From contig NZ_JANHDJ010000002.1 of the NCBI RefSeq assembly GCF_024494645.1, positions 434,001-498,000 on the forward strand: 64,000 bases of DNA. Direction: 5' to 3'. A program made the translations under genes and the position numbers. The notes beneath the pieces were generated by a model that did no database searches, was not told where the DNA came from, and was given only the letters and a program-made list of their open reading frames with translations. Each line of letters begins with the position of its first letter. The first letter of the stretch is position 1. Below are positions 33,558 to 42,796 of this stretch, one piece after another. Origin of the DNA: Halohasta litorea (lineage in GTDB: Archaea > Halobacteriota > Halobacteria > Halobacteriales > Haloferacaceae).

Positions 33558-36017
33558 ATGTGGGACCCGAACCGGGGCATCGAACGGCTCGCCGAGGGGA
33601 CCGTCGAGCATGCAGGAGTCGTCCTGGTTTCGGTCGCCCTGCTGTCGGTCGTCTTCGCGGGCGGGCTGGGCCTGGTCGACCAGGAGGCCGGAACCGACCA
33701 GTTCACCGAGGAGGTCCCGGCGATGGACGCCATGGAGCGGATCGACGAGGAGTTCGCGGGCGACGTCGGCGACAGCGACACCAGCGCCCAACTGCTCGTC
33801 GAGGCCGACAACGTGGTCGCTCGACCCACGCTGCTCCGGCTCCTGGAGACCCAACGGCGGCTCGAAGACGACGGGACGCTCCGGATCGGAGAGACGACAA
33901 GCCACGCCGATCGGATCGCGGCCGAACTCGACCCCGACGCCGAGACACCGACCGACCGCCGCCGGGCGATCCAGGAGGCCACCGACAGCGAGCTGGCGAC
34001 GGCGATCGAGGCGGCCGACGACGACCGGTTCGCCGAGGCGGTCTCGACCGACTACAATCCGACGACACAGCGGGCTTCGACCGCGCTCGTCACTGTCGAG
34101 TACGACGTGCCCGAGAGTGTCTCGACGAGTCGGCTCCAGACGCTCCAGGCCGACAGCGCCGCGGCCATCGAGGGGGTTCAGGGCAACGAGATCGGCGAGA
34201 ACGCCTATCTGTTCGGCGAGGGAATCCTCCAGACCGAGATCACCGCGCTGCTCACCGATACCGCGATCGTCGTCTTCCCGGCCGCACTCGGGCTCATTCT
34301 GCTCTTTTTGTTGATCGCCTACCGCGACCCGATCGACCTGCTGGTCGGGCTGTCGGCGCTGCTGTTGACGCTCGTCTGGACGTTCGGCTTCATGGGATAC
34401 GCCGGGATTCCGTTCTCGGATGCGATCGTCTCGGTGTTTCCCCTCTTGTTGGCGGTCGGTATCGACTTCGGTATCCACGCGATCAACCGCTACCGGGAGG
34501 CCCGGCTCGGCGAGGCCTCGGTCGACGAGGCGATGGCGCGCTCGATGGGGCAGTTAGGCACTGCCTTCTTGATCGTCACCGTCACGACGGTCTGTAGCTT
34601 CGCCGCCAACCTCACCAGTCCACTGGGGGCGCTCCAGGAGTTCGGGATCGTCGCGGCGGTCGGGATGACGTTTACCTTCGTGCTGTTCGTCGTTTATCTG
34701 CCCGCCGCGAAGGTGACCGTCGACCGGCTCCGCGAGCGGCTTCCGGTCCCGGCGTTCGGCACGACGCCGATCATCAGCGAGGGGTCGCAGTTGGCCCGCG
34801 GGCTCGCCGGTGGGGTCTCGATCTCCCGGCGGGCCCCGGTCGTGTTCCTCGTTGTAGTGCTGCTTGCCACCGGCGTCGCCGGTGCCTACGGGTCGGGCGT
34901 CGACACCGAGTTCTCCGAGGAGGCGTTTTTCCCGAGCGAGACCTGGATCGACCGCTACGACCGGCTGCCGGAGCCGTTTGCGCCCTCGCAGTACACCTTC
35001 ATCGAGACGATCGACATCCTCGAAGACGAGTTCGACCAGCCGACCGGCGGCGGCGTGACGATCTACATCGACCAGCCGGTCCGCCGGGACGACTCCTTGG
35101 AACGGATCGACCGCCTCGGGCGCAATCCGCCAGACAGCTTCGCGGAGACGAGCGCCGGACGGGCCGATACCGAAAGCATTCTGACGGTTATCGAGCGCCA
35201 ACGGGCGGCCGATCCAGCCTTCGACCGGCTCGTTGCCCAGCACGACCGGCTCGGGACCGGGGTACCGGATCGAGATATCGAGGAGATATATGCTGCACTG
35301 GACGACTCCCAACGGGCGAGCGAGGCCGACCGCTATCTCGCCGAAAACCGCGAGAGCGCGCGGGTCGAAATCGCCGTCGAGCCCGACGCAGATACCGCGA
35401 GCGTCGTCGAAGACGCCCAATATGTCGCCGACCGGACGCCGCTGTCGGCGGTGGCGACCGGCGACCGCGTCGTCCAACAGGAGGTGATCGACGCGACGCT
35501 GGATTCGGCGGTCCGCGGACTCGTCGTCGCTTTCGTTCTCACGACCGTCGTGTTGGTCGGTAGCTACCGCCTCCTGGAAGGCCGAGCCGTATATGGGCTG
35601 CTTAATCTGGTGCCAGTCCTCGTAACGGTCGGCCTCTTGCTCGCTTCGATGCGACTGCTCGGCATCCCGCTGACGCCGATCAACGCGCCGATCCTCTCGA
35701 TCTCGATCGGGTTAGGCGTCGACTATACGGTGCATTTCGTCCACCGGTTCGTCGACGAATACGAAACACAGGAAACGCTCGCGGCGCTGTCGGCCACCGT
35801 CGCCGGAGCAGGCGGAGCCCTGACCGGCAGTATGATCACGACCGTCGCCGGGATCGGTGTGTTGGGAATCGCGCTGATTCCGCTGATCCAGGAGTTCGGT
35901 ATCCTGATCGCCCTCGGCATCGGCTATGCGTATCTCTCGTCGCTTTTGGTGACGCCCTCGGTGATCGTCGTCTGGGAGCGGTTCGGCGACCGGCTGTCGG
36001 TGCCGCGCCGGGGGTGA
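33558..36017 (+). CDS. RND-superfamily (MMPL/Patched-like) exporter
   Basis: An 819-residue protein with the duplicated RND layout. There is one helix near 18-36, a large external loop (about 40-230) and five to six helices (about 232-400), then the same repeated (helix near 435, loop to about 650, helices to 805). Each half carries the family proton-relay motif, 'AVGIDFGIHAINRYREAR' near 300 and 'GLGVDYTVHFVHRFVDEYE' near 720. It probably uses ion flux to export lipids, peptides or drugs. It is co-transcribed with the upstream COG1361 protein. The substrate is unknown. Confidence 0.9.
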   Translation: MWDPNRGIERLAEGTVEHAGVVLVSVALLSVVFAGGLGLVDQEAGTDQFTEEVPAMDAMERIDEEFAGDVGDSDTSAQLLVEADNVVARPTLLRLLETQRRLEDDGTLRIGETTSHADRIAAELDPDAETPTDRRRAIQEATDSELATAIEAADDDRFAEAVSTDYNPTTQRASTALVTVEYDVPESVSTSRLQTLQADSAAAIEGVQGNEIGENAYLFGEGILQTEITALLTDTAIVVFPAALGLILLFLLIAYRDPIDLLVGLSALLLTLVWTFGFMGYAGIPFSDAIVSVFPLLLAVGIDFGIHAINRYREARLGEASVDEAMARSMGQLGTAFLIVTVTTVCSFAANLTSPLGALQEFGIVAAVGMTFTFVLFVVYLPAAKVTVDRLRERLPVPAFGTTPIISEGSQLARGLAGGVSISRRAPVVFLVVVLLATGVAGAYGSGVDTEFSEEAFFPSETWIDRYDRLPEPFAPSQYTFIETIDILEDEFDQPTGGGVTIYIDQPVRRDDSLERIDRLGRNPPDSFAETSAGRADTESILTVIERQRAADPAFDRLVAQHDRLGTGVPDRDIEEIYAALDDSQRASEADRYLAENRESARVEIAVEPDADTASVVEDAQYVADRTPLSAVATGDRVVQQEVIDATLDSAVRGLVVAFVLTTVVLVGSYRLLEGRAVYGLLNLVPVLVTVGLLLASMRLLGIPLTPINAPILSISIGLGVDYTVHFVHRFVDEYETQETLAALSATVAGAGGALTGSMITTVAGIGVLGIALIPLIQEFGILIALGIGYAYLSSLLVTPSVIVVWERFGDRLSVPRRG

Positions 36018-36020
36018 GTG

Positions 36021-36809
36021 TTAGTCGAGCATCTCGCTCGTTAGTGGTCGGCTATCACCGCGGTAGCGACCGTATACGTCGCGGGCCCAGTCGGTGACTT
36101 CGGGCGAGTCGGTGTCGACGGCGGCCTGCAGACGGCCGTTGTCGTCCCGGAGGAGCAGGCTCACGACGCTGTCGGTGAGGGTGACTGCCAGCGGGACCGG
36201 CCCATCATACACCCGGAGGTTCGCTGACTCGGCGTCGGCGAGCCGCCCGAGGAGGTCAGCGAGGGCGGCATCGTTCCTGACAGGTTCGATAGCATCCGCC
36301 GAGAAAACCGCCTCGAACTCGCCGCCAGCGGCGACCCACTCGGTGACCGCTTCCAGCATCCGGTCGTTGAACGCATGCGAGAGCACCGTCACCTGCTCGG
36401 CGTCCCGAACGAGATCGACGATGCGACCGACCGGCGCGCCCGGACGCGTCTGGCTGGGGACGGTGATCGTCGCCGAGCGGAGCGCCCGCAGATCGAAGGT
36501 CAGCTCTGCGGTCGGCAGCCACTCGACGAGCTCCCGGAGCTTCTGCTCGGTTTCCATGAGTTCGTAGAACTCGCTCATTCCATCGGCGACGAGTCGGCCG
36601 GTCGCGGTCGCTTCGTAGCCCGCCGCCGTCCGAGCGATCCAGTTGCGCTCCTCGAAATCCTGGAGGATGCGCCCCAAGGTGGGTTGGGAGGCCCCGGTCT
36701 CCGAGCCCAGTTCCCGGCGAGTGTGTGGCTCGGCAGCCAACAGCCGCAGCACGTCAACCCGATTCGTCGAGAGGGCGAGAAATTCGAGTTCCTCAAGCAC
36801 CGGGTCCAT
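36021..36809 (-). CDS. Winged-helix regulator with FilR1-like ligand domain
   Basis: A 262-residue protein from ATG 36809 (MDPVLEELEFLALSTNRVDV); the ATG at 36833 would place the operator-like palindrome inside the gene. An N-terminal wHTH (about 1-80, 'EPHTRRELGSETGASQPTLGRILQDFEER') is followed by a C-terminal alpha/beta domain as in the archaeal FilR1/DUF1724 family ('VTVLSHAFNDRMLEAV', 'GPVPLAVTLTDSVVSLLLRDD'). It converges on the exporter gene with only 3 bases between stops and diverges from a DMT transporter gene. The ligand is unknown. Confidence 0.82.
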   Translation of the reverse strand: MDPVLEELEFLALSTNRVDVLRLLAAEPHTRRELGSETGASQPTLGRILQDFEERNWIARTAAGYEATATGRLVADGMSEFYELMETEQKLRELVEWLPTAELTFDLRALRSATITVPSQTRPGAPVGRIVDLVRDAEQVTVLSHAFNDRMLEAVTEWVAAGGEFEAVFSADAIEPVRNDAALADLLGRLADAESANLRVYDGPVPLAVTLTDSVVSLLLRDDNGRLQAAVDTDSPEVTDWARDVYGRYRGDSRPLTSEMLD

Positions 36810-36817
36810 ACCCCCGA

Positions 36818-36830
36818 TTGTGGACCACAA
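36818..36830. promoter_or_regulatory. 13-bp palindrome at the wHTH gene start
   Basis: TTGTGG-A-CCACAA is a perfect inverted repeat with a single-base centre, lying 9-21 nt upstream of ATG 36809. Its position between the expected TATA box and the start fits an autoregulatory repressor site. Confidence 0.5.
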
Positions 36831-37031
36831 CAAAAGTCAGTTTCGCCCTGATTTCACACCATGAAATCGAGTCACGACGTGAGCAGGTTTCAGCCATCGG
36901 CCTTCTTTCTTGCTCTGAAATTCTTTCTGAATTAATTTATACGGCGTCGGCCCTTTCCATACAGTAATGAGAGACACACGATCATCGGCGGCTCGCTCGG
37001 GTCGGCGAGTGGGTGCTCCTGGAGGGCAAGC

Positions 37032-37991
37032 GTGGGCGTGAGCCAGAACCGGACGCTGGTTCGGTTCCTGCTTGTGAGTGTCTTCTTCGGTGGGACGTTC
37101 GTCGCGGCGAAAGCCGGGCAAGCCTCTGTGCCGCCGCTGCTGTTGGTCGCCGTGCGGTTCGATATTGCGGCCGTCATCCTGATGGGGTACGTCGCCCTGA
37201 CCCGGAGCCGCGCGGAACTCCTCCCGAAGACGACCGGCGACATCGCCGCGATTCTCGCTGCGGGGGTCCTCGCCATCGGACTGGCAAACGGCCTGCTGTT
37301 CGTCGGTCAAGGGAGCCTCACCAGCGGCGTCGGTGCGATCTTGTTCGCGCTCGTCCCGATCTTCGCGCCGCTGTTTGCGGGCGCGCTGCTGGCCGACGAA
37401 CGACTGACGGCGGCGGGTGCGGTCGGTACGCTCGTCGGCCTCGTTGGCGTCGGTATGGTCGTCGACATAACGCCCGCGACGGTTATCGAGACCGTCAGTG
37501 GCGGCGCGGTGATCGTCCTCGCGGGCGCGGTGAGCCTTGCGATCGGGACCGTGTTGATCCGCCGAGCCGACTCCTCGCTGTCGAGTACGGTCCGGACCGC
37601 GTGGGCGCTGCCGGTGAGTGCACTCATGCTCCACGCGCTCAGTATCGGCGCTGGCGAGTCGACTGCAGCCGCCGAGTGGACGCTCGGCGCGATCGTCGCG
37701 GTCGGCTACCTCGGCGTCTTCGCTGGAGCGGTCGCCTACATCCTCTACTTTGGGCTGCTCGACGAGGTCGGTGCGACCCAGTCGAGTCTGGTCTTCTACG
37801 CCAGCCCGATCGTCGCCACTCTCGGCGGTTGGCTCCTGTTGGGCGAGGCGCTGACGGCGACGACGATCGCCGGGTTCGCCGTCGTCCTGATCGGCTTCGG
37901 GATTATCGGCCACGAGTCGCTCGCGCCGGTGGTCCGCCGGGCCGTCGGCCGGGTCGATCGACAGCAGTGGCCCGACACGCCGGGAAACTGA
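37032..37991 (+). CDS. EamA/DMT-family transporter
   Basis: A 319-residue integral membrane protein with ten predicted helices in two homologous EamA halves. The first includes 'FFGGTFVAAKAGQ' and 'GQGSLTSGVGAILFALVPIFAPLFAGALLADERL'. The second includes 'AVAYILYFGLLDEVGATQSSLVFYASPIVATLGGWLLLGEAL'. The frame begins at GTG 37032; a second GTG at 37038 is equally possible and there is no ATG. Family members export amino acids, metabolites or drugs. The divergent wHTH regulator is a plausible controller. Confidence 0.86.
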   Translation: MGVSQNRTLVRFLLVSVFFGGTFVAAKAGQASVPPLLLVAVRFDIAAVILMGYVALTRSRAELLPKTTGDIAAILAAGVLAIGLANGLLFVGQGSLTSGVGAILFALVPIFAPLFAGALLADERLTAAGAVGTLVGLVGVGMVVDITPATVIETVSGGAVIVLAGAVSLAIGTVLIRRADSSLSSTVRTAWALPVSALMLHALSIGAGESTAAAEWTLGAIVAVGYLGVFAGAVAYILYFGLLDEVGATQSSLVFYASPIVATLGGWLLLGEALTATTIAGFAVVLIGFGIIGHESLAPVVRRAVGRVDRQQWPDTPGN

Positions 37992-38321
37992 GCGACGTCG
38001 ACGAACAGCGTAGAAACTACCGGAGACATGAGGCGTCTTCGTGGTGGTGAAGCATATCTCCGGTAGATGATATACGCGTCAGGAGGTAATAACGGTGCCC
38101 CAAATAGCCGAATCGGGTACTATCATCCAGACACAACCATTTATTTAATTATAAAGTAGCATAGTTGCTGAGTCCCGGATCGATTGATTCAGAATTGAAT
38201 CATATATAACACATCATCTTACAGACTATTACTGCGTGTCACCTGCCTGTAAATACCTCTGCAGCTAATTTGAAATTTCTAACAAATAATTATATATATC
38301 TATCAATTCATGTGCGTACGT
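37992..38321. other. AT-rich intergenic region with hairpin
   Basis: About 330 bases. A perfect 10-bp inverted repeat (38017-38026 and 38057-38066) follows the DMT transporter. The remainder is AT-rich and ends in the TATA element of the TRAP operon. No gene was seen. Confidence 0.5.
38284..38302 (+). promoter_or_regulatory. TATA box of the TRAP transporter operon
   Basis: An AT-rich stretch containing TTATATATAT is centred about 28 nt upstream of ATG 38322. This is the normal haloarchaeal spacing for a leaderless transcript, and it supports 38322 over the ATG at 38310. Confidence 0.6.
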
Positions 38322-39329
38322 ATGTCATCGGATCAGACGCGACGTCGGTTCCTCACAGTGACCGGTGCGACAAGTATTGCGGCACTCGCCGGATGTACTG
38401 GAGGAAGTGACGATGGTGGAGACGGAAGCGAGGATGGGAACGAAAGCGAGAGCGACGGTGGGGGCGGAGACTCCGCAAACCGCCTCAGCTGGCACGCTGG
38501 CGGCACTGGTGGCACCTATTTCCCGCTCTCGAACGAGTTCAAGACGGTCGTCGAGGCCAACTCGGACTTCTCGCTGAACGTCCAGTCGACGGGCGCAAGT
38601 GTCGAGAACGTCGGTAGTCTCGCCGACGGCTCGGCGGACTTCGCGCTCATTCAGAACGACATCGCCTCCTTCGCCAAGAACGGCGAGGGTATTGATGCTT
38701 TCGACGGCAACCCGGTCGAATCACTGCAGGGTGTTGCCACGCTGTACCCCGAAACGATCACGCTCGTGACGCTGGCCGAAAACGACATCTCGTCGATCGG
38801 CGATCTCAGCGGCGCGACAGTCAACACCGGTGACCTCGGCTCCGGAACACAGGTCAACGCCCAGCAGATCCTCGATTCCGCCGGGATCTCCGACTACAAC
38901 GAGCAGAACGCCGGTTTCTCGCAGGCCTCCGAACAGCTCGCCAACGGCGACATCGATGCGGCGTTCGTCGTCGGCGGCTGGCCGGTGGGTGCGATTGAGG
39001 ACCTCGCCAACACGAACGATATCGAGATCGTCTCGATCAGCGGCGACACCCGGGAGACGATCAAATCCGACGCCTCGTGGTTCGCCGACGACACCATCCC
39101 CGGCGGCACCTACAGCGGCGTCGACGAGGACGTCGACACCGTCGCCGTCCAGGCGATGATCGCCACCCACTCCGGCGTCGAGGCCGACACCGTCGAGACG
39201 GTCACCGCGGCCATCTTCGACAACCTCGGCGAGCTGTCGATCAAGACCGACTTCATCTCGGTCGACAGCGCACAGGACGGGATGTCGATCGAGCTCCACG
39301 AGGGCGCGGCGGCCTACTTCGACGCCTAA
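38322..39329 (+). CDS. TAXI-family TRAP transporter substrate-binding lipoprotein
   Basis: A 335-residue protein from ATG 38322. A Tat signal (TRRRFLTVTGATSIAALAGCTGG) has twin Arg and a lipobox Cys near residue 25. A Gly/Asp/Ser linker follows, then the TAXI fold: 'LSWHAGGTGGTYFPLSNEF' and 'GSADFALIQNDIASF'. It is the extracytoplasmic receptor of a TRAP importer. TAXI proteins often bind glutamate-like or other organic anions. The operon continues with DUF1850, the fused permease and a D-glutamate-cyclase-like gene, which hints at a glutamate-related ligand (inference). Confidence 0.92.
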   Translation: MSSDQTRRRFLTVTGATSIAALAGCTGGSDDGGDGSEDGNESESDGGGGDSANRLSWHAGGTGGTYFPLSNEFKTVVEANSDFSLNVQSTGASVENVGSLADGSADFALIQNDIASFAKNGEGIDAFDGNPVESLQGVATLYPETITLVTLAENDISSIGDLSGATVNTGDLGSGTQVNAQQILDSAGISDYNEQNAGFSQASEQLANGDIDAAFVVGGWPVGAIEDLANTNDIEIVSISGDTRETIKSDASWFADDTIPGGTYSGVDEDVDTVAVQAMIATHSGVEADTVETVTAAIFDNLGELSIKTDFISVDSAQDGMSIELHEGAAAYFDA

Positions 39330-39493
39330 GCCGTCGAGAGATCACTCCGAGCCGCTTTGCGGGATGTCGCATGACGGACCGATAGTGTACGGCTGACCGC
39401 ATCAAACACGGAATCGTTGCCCCTGTGTCACATCGGGCACGCAGCACGCAGGGTCGAAACAAGGTGGAATTCGTTCAGTGAGTCCCAGGGCAT

Positions 39494-39988
39494 ATGAATC
39501 ACCGTTCACGATCGACTGTTCTCGTCGTTGCCGTAGCCGTGGGGCTCGTTGCCGTTGGGGTCGCTGCGGCGGTCCCCGGCGAATCCGTGCTGGTCGTCGA
39601 AGACATCGAAACCGGCGAAGTGTACCTCTCGGTGCCGGTCGACGACGGGAGCACCGTCGCCCTCGAATACACCCACAGCGTCGAGAAATCCCGCGTCTAC
39701 GACGAGTACCGCGTCGACGGCACCACGCTGGTGAACACCCGCATGGAGTTCGAGTCCTACGGCTGGGGGCTTCCGGCTCGTGTCAACGTGACCAACGTCA
39801 ACGGGACGCTCGTCTACGACCCTGACGAACCGATTACCGAGCTCGAAACCCTGTCGGTCTCGCCCGGACGGATCGCCAGCCACACGCTGCTCGTCGACGG
39901 CCAGCGACACGACCTCGTTGCCGCGACCGACGCCAGTGATGTCCGACTGTACGTCGACCGACGATCATTGATCAACCAACTCTCATGA
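39494..39988 (+). CDS. DUF1850 protein of the TAXI-TRAP system
   Basis: A 164-residue protein. A single N-terminal hydrophobic segment (about 9-27) could be a signal peptide or anchor. A small beta-rich extracytoplasmic domain contains 'TVALEYTHSVEKSRVYDEYRVDG' and 'FESYGWGLPA', the family signature. DUF1850 genes commonly sit between the TAXI receptor and the fused permease, as here. The ATG of the permease overlaps its stop (ATGA). The role is not known; an accessory of uptake is likely. Confidence 0.87.
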   Translation: MNHRSRSTVLVVAVAVGLVAVGVAAAVPGESVLVVEDIETGEVYLSVPVDDGSTVALEYTHSVEKSRVYDEYRVDGTTLVNTRMEFESYGWGLPARVNVTNVNGTLVYDPDEPITELETLSVSPGRIASHTLLVDGQRHDLVAATDASDVRLYVDRRSLINQLS

Positions 39989-42732
39989 CTACGACTACCA
40001 ACCCGGATGGCAGTCCCGACGACGGAGCCGAGGCGGTCTCCCGCGAGGAGGCCGGAGAACTGATAGACGAGATCGAACGCCGACGGTCTCTCCAGGGGGT
40101 CGCCGTGGTGGCCGTCGCGGCCATCGGCATCCTGTTTTCGATATTCCAGCTGATTCTGGCCGCGCGGAGCTTCACGTTCACGATCCCGCTGCCGAGCCTC
40201 GACCTCGGGGTGGTCTCGATCCAGCCGATCGAGGTCTCCCTACAGTTGCTGCAGGCCAACGCGGTCCACGTTGCCTTCGCGCTCGTCATCACGTTCCTGC
40301 TGTTTCCGGGGAGCACGGGCGAGGGGTTCGTCGCCCGCTACCTGGGCAGGATCGGCGATCTGGTCGCCGACCAGTTCGGCGAGCGAAGCCCGGTGACGGG
40401 AGTCCTCAACCGGGTTCGCGACGTGTTTCGGTGGCTGTTCGTCGACCGCGATATGGACCGGGTGACGCCGTTCGATCTGGTCTGTATTCTGGGAGCGGTA
40501 GCCTCGGCGTTCTACTTCCTGACGGAGTTCGCCGAGATCCAGAACATGCGGGTGTTCGGTATCGACTCCGGTCGACCGATTACCGAGGTGTACACGTTCC
40601 TCGACCCGGTCCTCGGTAGCATCCCGTTCGTCAGCGAGTACTCCTACGCGATGGCACTCGGCGTGATCGGGATTCTGCTCGTGCTCGAAGCGACCCGCCG
40701 GACGCTCGGCCTGCCGCTCATGCTAATCGTCGCGAGCTTCATCGTCTACGCGCGGTGGGGCTTCCTCATTAACAGCACCACCCCCTTCATCGGGCTGCTG
40801 GCGATCCCCGAACTGTCGTGGCCGGATATCGTCCAGAACCTCTGGTACAACACCGAAAACGGCGTCTTCGGCATCCCTGTGACGGTGTCGGTCAGCTTCA
40901 TCTACATCTTCATCCTCTTCGGCTCGTTCCTCGAAATGAGCGGGGCGGGCCAGTGGTTCATCGATCTCGCCTACGCCGTCACCGGCAAGCGCAAGGGCGG
41001 TCCGGCAAAGGCGAGCATCCTCGCCAGCGGCTTCATGGGGACGATTTCGGGATCGTCGATCGCCAACACGGTCACCACGGGAGCGTTTACGATCCCGCTG
41101 ATGAAGAAGTCGGGCTACTCCCCGGAGTTCTCCGGAGCGGTCGAGTCCTCCGCCTCGTCGGGTGGTCAGATCCTGCCGCCGGTGATGGGCGCGGCGGCGT
41201 TCCTCATGGTCCAGTACACCGCGACACCGTTCCGTGAGATCATCATCCTCGCAACGGTCCCGGCGGTCGTCTTCTTTTTCGGCGTCTGGGTGATGGTTCA
41301 CCTCAAAGCCGTCCAGGAGGGGATCGGCGGCCTCGAAACCGAAACTGTCTCGCTGTGGGAGCATCTCAAACGTGGCTGGTTCTACCTCGTCCCCATTGGC
41401 CTGCTGCTGTACTACCTCATCATCGAGCGGCTGTCAGTCTCGCGGTCGGCGTGGTTCACGCTGGTCGCACTCGTGGCACTGGTCGCGCTCGTCTCGGCCT
41501 ACAGCACCGAGACGCGCGGTCGACTGGCCGCGATCCTCGCGGGAATCGTCGGCATCGAAGTGGCGAGTTTCATCCTCGCGGGCGTCCCGGTAACCGGCCT
41601 GCTGAGCGGCGGAGCCGCCGCTGGCCTCCCGGTCGACGAGGCGGTCGGTATCGTTGGGTCTAGGATCGGCTGGTACATGATGCTCACCGGAGCCCTGACG
41701 CTGCTCTCGAAGCCGGATCTCGATGCCTCGCTGCTCAATCTCAACCCGACAGTCACCGACGCTGCCGACTCGATCGGCGAGCGGACCGGTCGTGATCTCG
41801 GCGACAATCAACCGTTCAAACTCGGGATGTTCGTCGTCAAATCGATGGAGGAGGGCGCACGGACGGCTGTCCCGGTCGTCGTCGCGGTGGCGGCCGCCGG
41901 GATCATCCCCGGCGTTATCAGCGTCTCGGGACTCGGACCGAACCTCACTTCCCTGCTGTTAGCGCTGTCGGGTGGCTCGATCGTCGTCATGCTGTTGGTG
42001 ACTGCAGTTGCCAGTATCATCCTCGGGATGGGGATGCCGACGACAGTCACCTACATCATCCTCATCTCGATGCTGGCCACCCCGCTCGTGGAGTTCGGGA
42101 TTCCGCTGCTGGCGGCCCACCTCTTCATCCTCTACTTCGGTGTCATCGCCGACATCACGCCACCGGTGGCGGTGGCGGCCTACGCCGCCAGCGGGGTCGC
42201 CAAATCCGATCCCTTCGAGACCGGTATCAAGGCCTTCTCGCTCTCCCTGAACAAGGCGATCGTCCCCTTCGCGTTCGTGCTCGCGCCGGGAATCGTCCTG
42301 CTGCGCGAGAAGGCCAACGCCGCCGAGTTGCCGATCCGCGATCGCTACCGCGTCGTCAACTTCAACGATCTCGCCGATCTCTCCTACTCGGTGCCGGAGG
42401 TCTTCGTCCCGATCGTCGGCGTCTTCCTCGGCGTTATCGCGCTGGGGGCGACGGTGATCGGCACACTGTACACCCACGTTGACTCGCTGGGGCGGGCGGG
42501 CTTCGCGCTCAGTTCGGTGCTACTGATGGCACCGCAGCTGCTTTCCGAGACCGTCTTCGACCTGCTCGGGCTCGTCGGGATAACCGTCTCGGTCGACGCG
42601 CTTCTGTTGGATCTGATGCTCCGGGCGGTCGGATTCGCCGTCTTCGTCGGGTTAACGCTTCGGAACCGTCAGAAGGCGGGCCCGGAGACGGGACCGGCCA
42701 AACGCACGTCGGTCAACGCCGACAGCACGTAG
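39985..42732 (+). CDS. TRAP transporter fused permease (DctQM type)
   Basis: A 915-residue polytopic protein joining the small (four-helix) and large (about twelve-helix) TRAP permease subunits in one chain. A hydrophilic N-terminus (1-38) is followed by small-subunit-like helices to about 270. The large-subunit signatures are 'SASSGGQILPPVMGAAAFLM' near 388-407 and 'GMGMPTTVTYIILISM' near 680. The extra C-terminal helices are typical of the TAXI-associated version. It imports the ligand of the TAXI receptor with a Na+ or H+ gradient. Confidence 0.93.
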   Translation: MTTTTNPDGSPDDGAEAVSREEAGELIDEIERRRSLQGVAVVAVAAIGILFSIFQLILAARSFTFTIPLPSLDLGVVSIQPIEVSLQLLQANAVHVAFALVITFLLFPGSTGEGFVARYLGRIGDLVADQFGERSPVTGVLNRVRDVFRWLFVDRDMDRVTPFDLVCILGAVASAFYFLTEFAEIQNMRVFGIDSGRPITEVYTFLDPVLGSIPFVSEYSYAMALGVIGILLVLEATRRTLGLPLMLIVASFIVYARWGFLINSTTPFIGLLAIPELSWPDIVQNLWYNTENGVFGIPVTVSVSFIYIFILFGSFLEMSGAGQWFIDLAYAVTGKRKGGPAKASILASGFMGTISGSSIANTVTTGAFTIPLMKKSGYSPEFSGAVESSASSGGQILPPVMGAAAFLMVQYTATPFREIIILATVPAVVFFFGVWVMVHLKAVQEGIGGLETETVSLWEHLKRGWFYLVPIGLLLYYLIIERLSVSRSAWFTLVALVALVALVSAYSTETRGRLAAILAGIVGIEVASFILAGVPVTGLLSGGAAAGLPVDEAVGIVGSRIGWYMMLTGALTLLSKPDLDASLLNLNPTVTDAADSIGERTGRDLGDNQPFKLGMFVVKSMEEGARTAVPVVVAVAAAGIIPGVISVSGLGPNLTSLLLALSGGSIVVMLLVTAVASIILGMGMPTTVTYIILISMLATPLVEFGIPLLAAHLFILYFGVIADITPPVAVAAYAASGVAKSDPFETGIKAFSLSLNKAIVPFAFVLAPGIVLLREKANAAELPIRDRYRVVNFNDLADLSYSVPEVFVPIVGVFLGVIALGATVIGTLYTHVDSLGRAGFALSSVLLMAPQLLSETVFDLLGLVGITVSVDALLLDLMLRAVGFAVFVGLTLRNRQKAGPETGPAKRTSVNADST

Positions 42733-42796
42733 TCGGCCCTCGGCGTCCAACGCGGCGTTCCGCTACGTTTAGCACAGTCGGACGGTACGACGAGGT

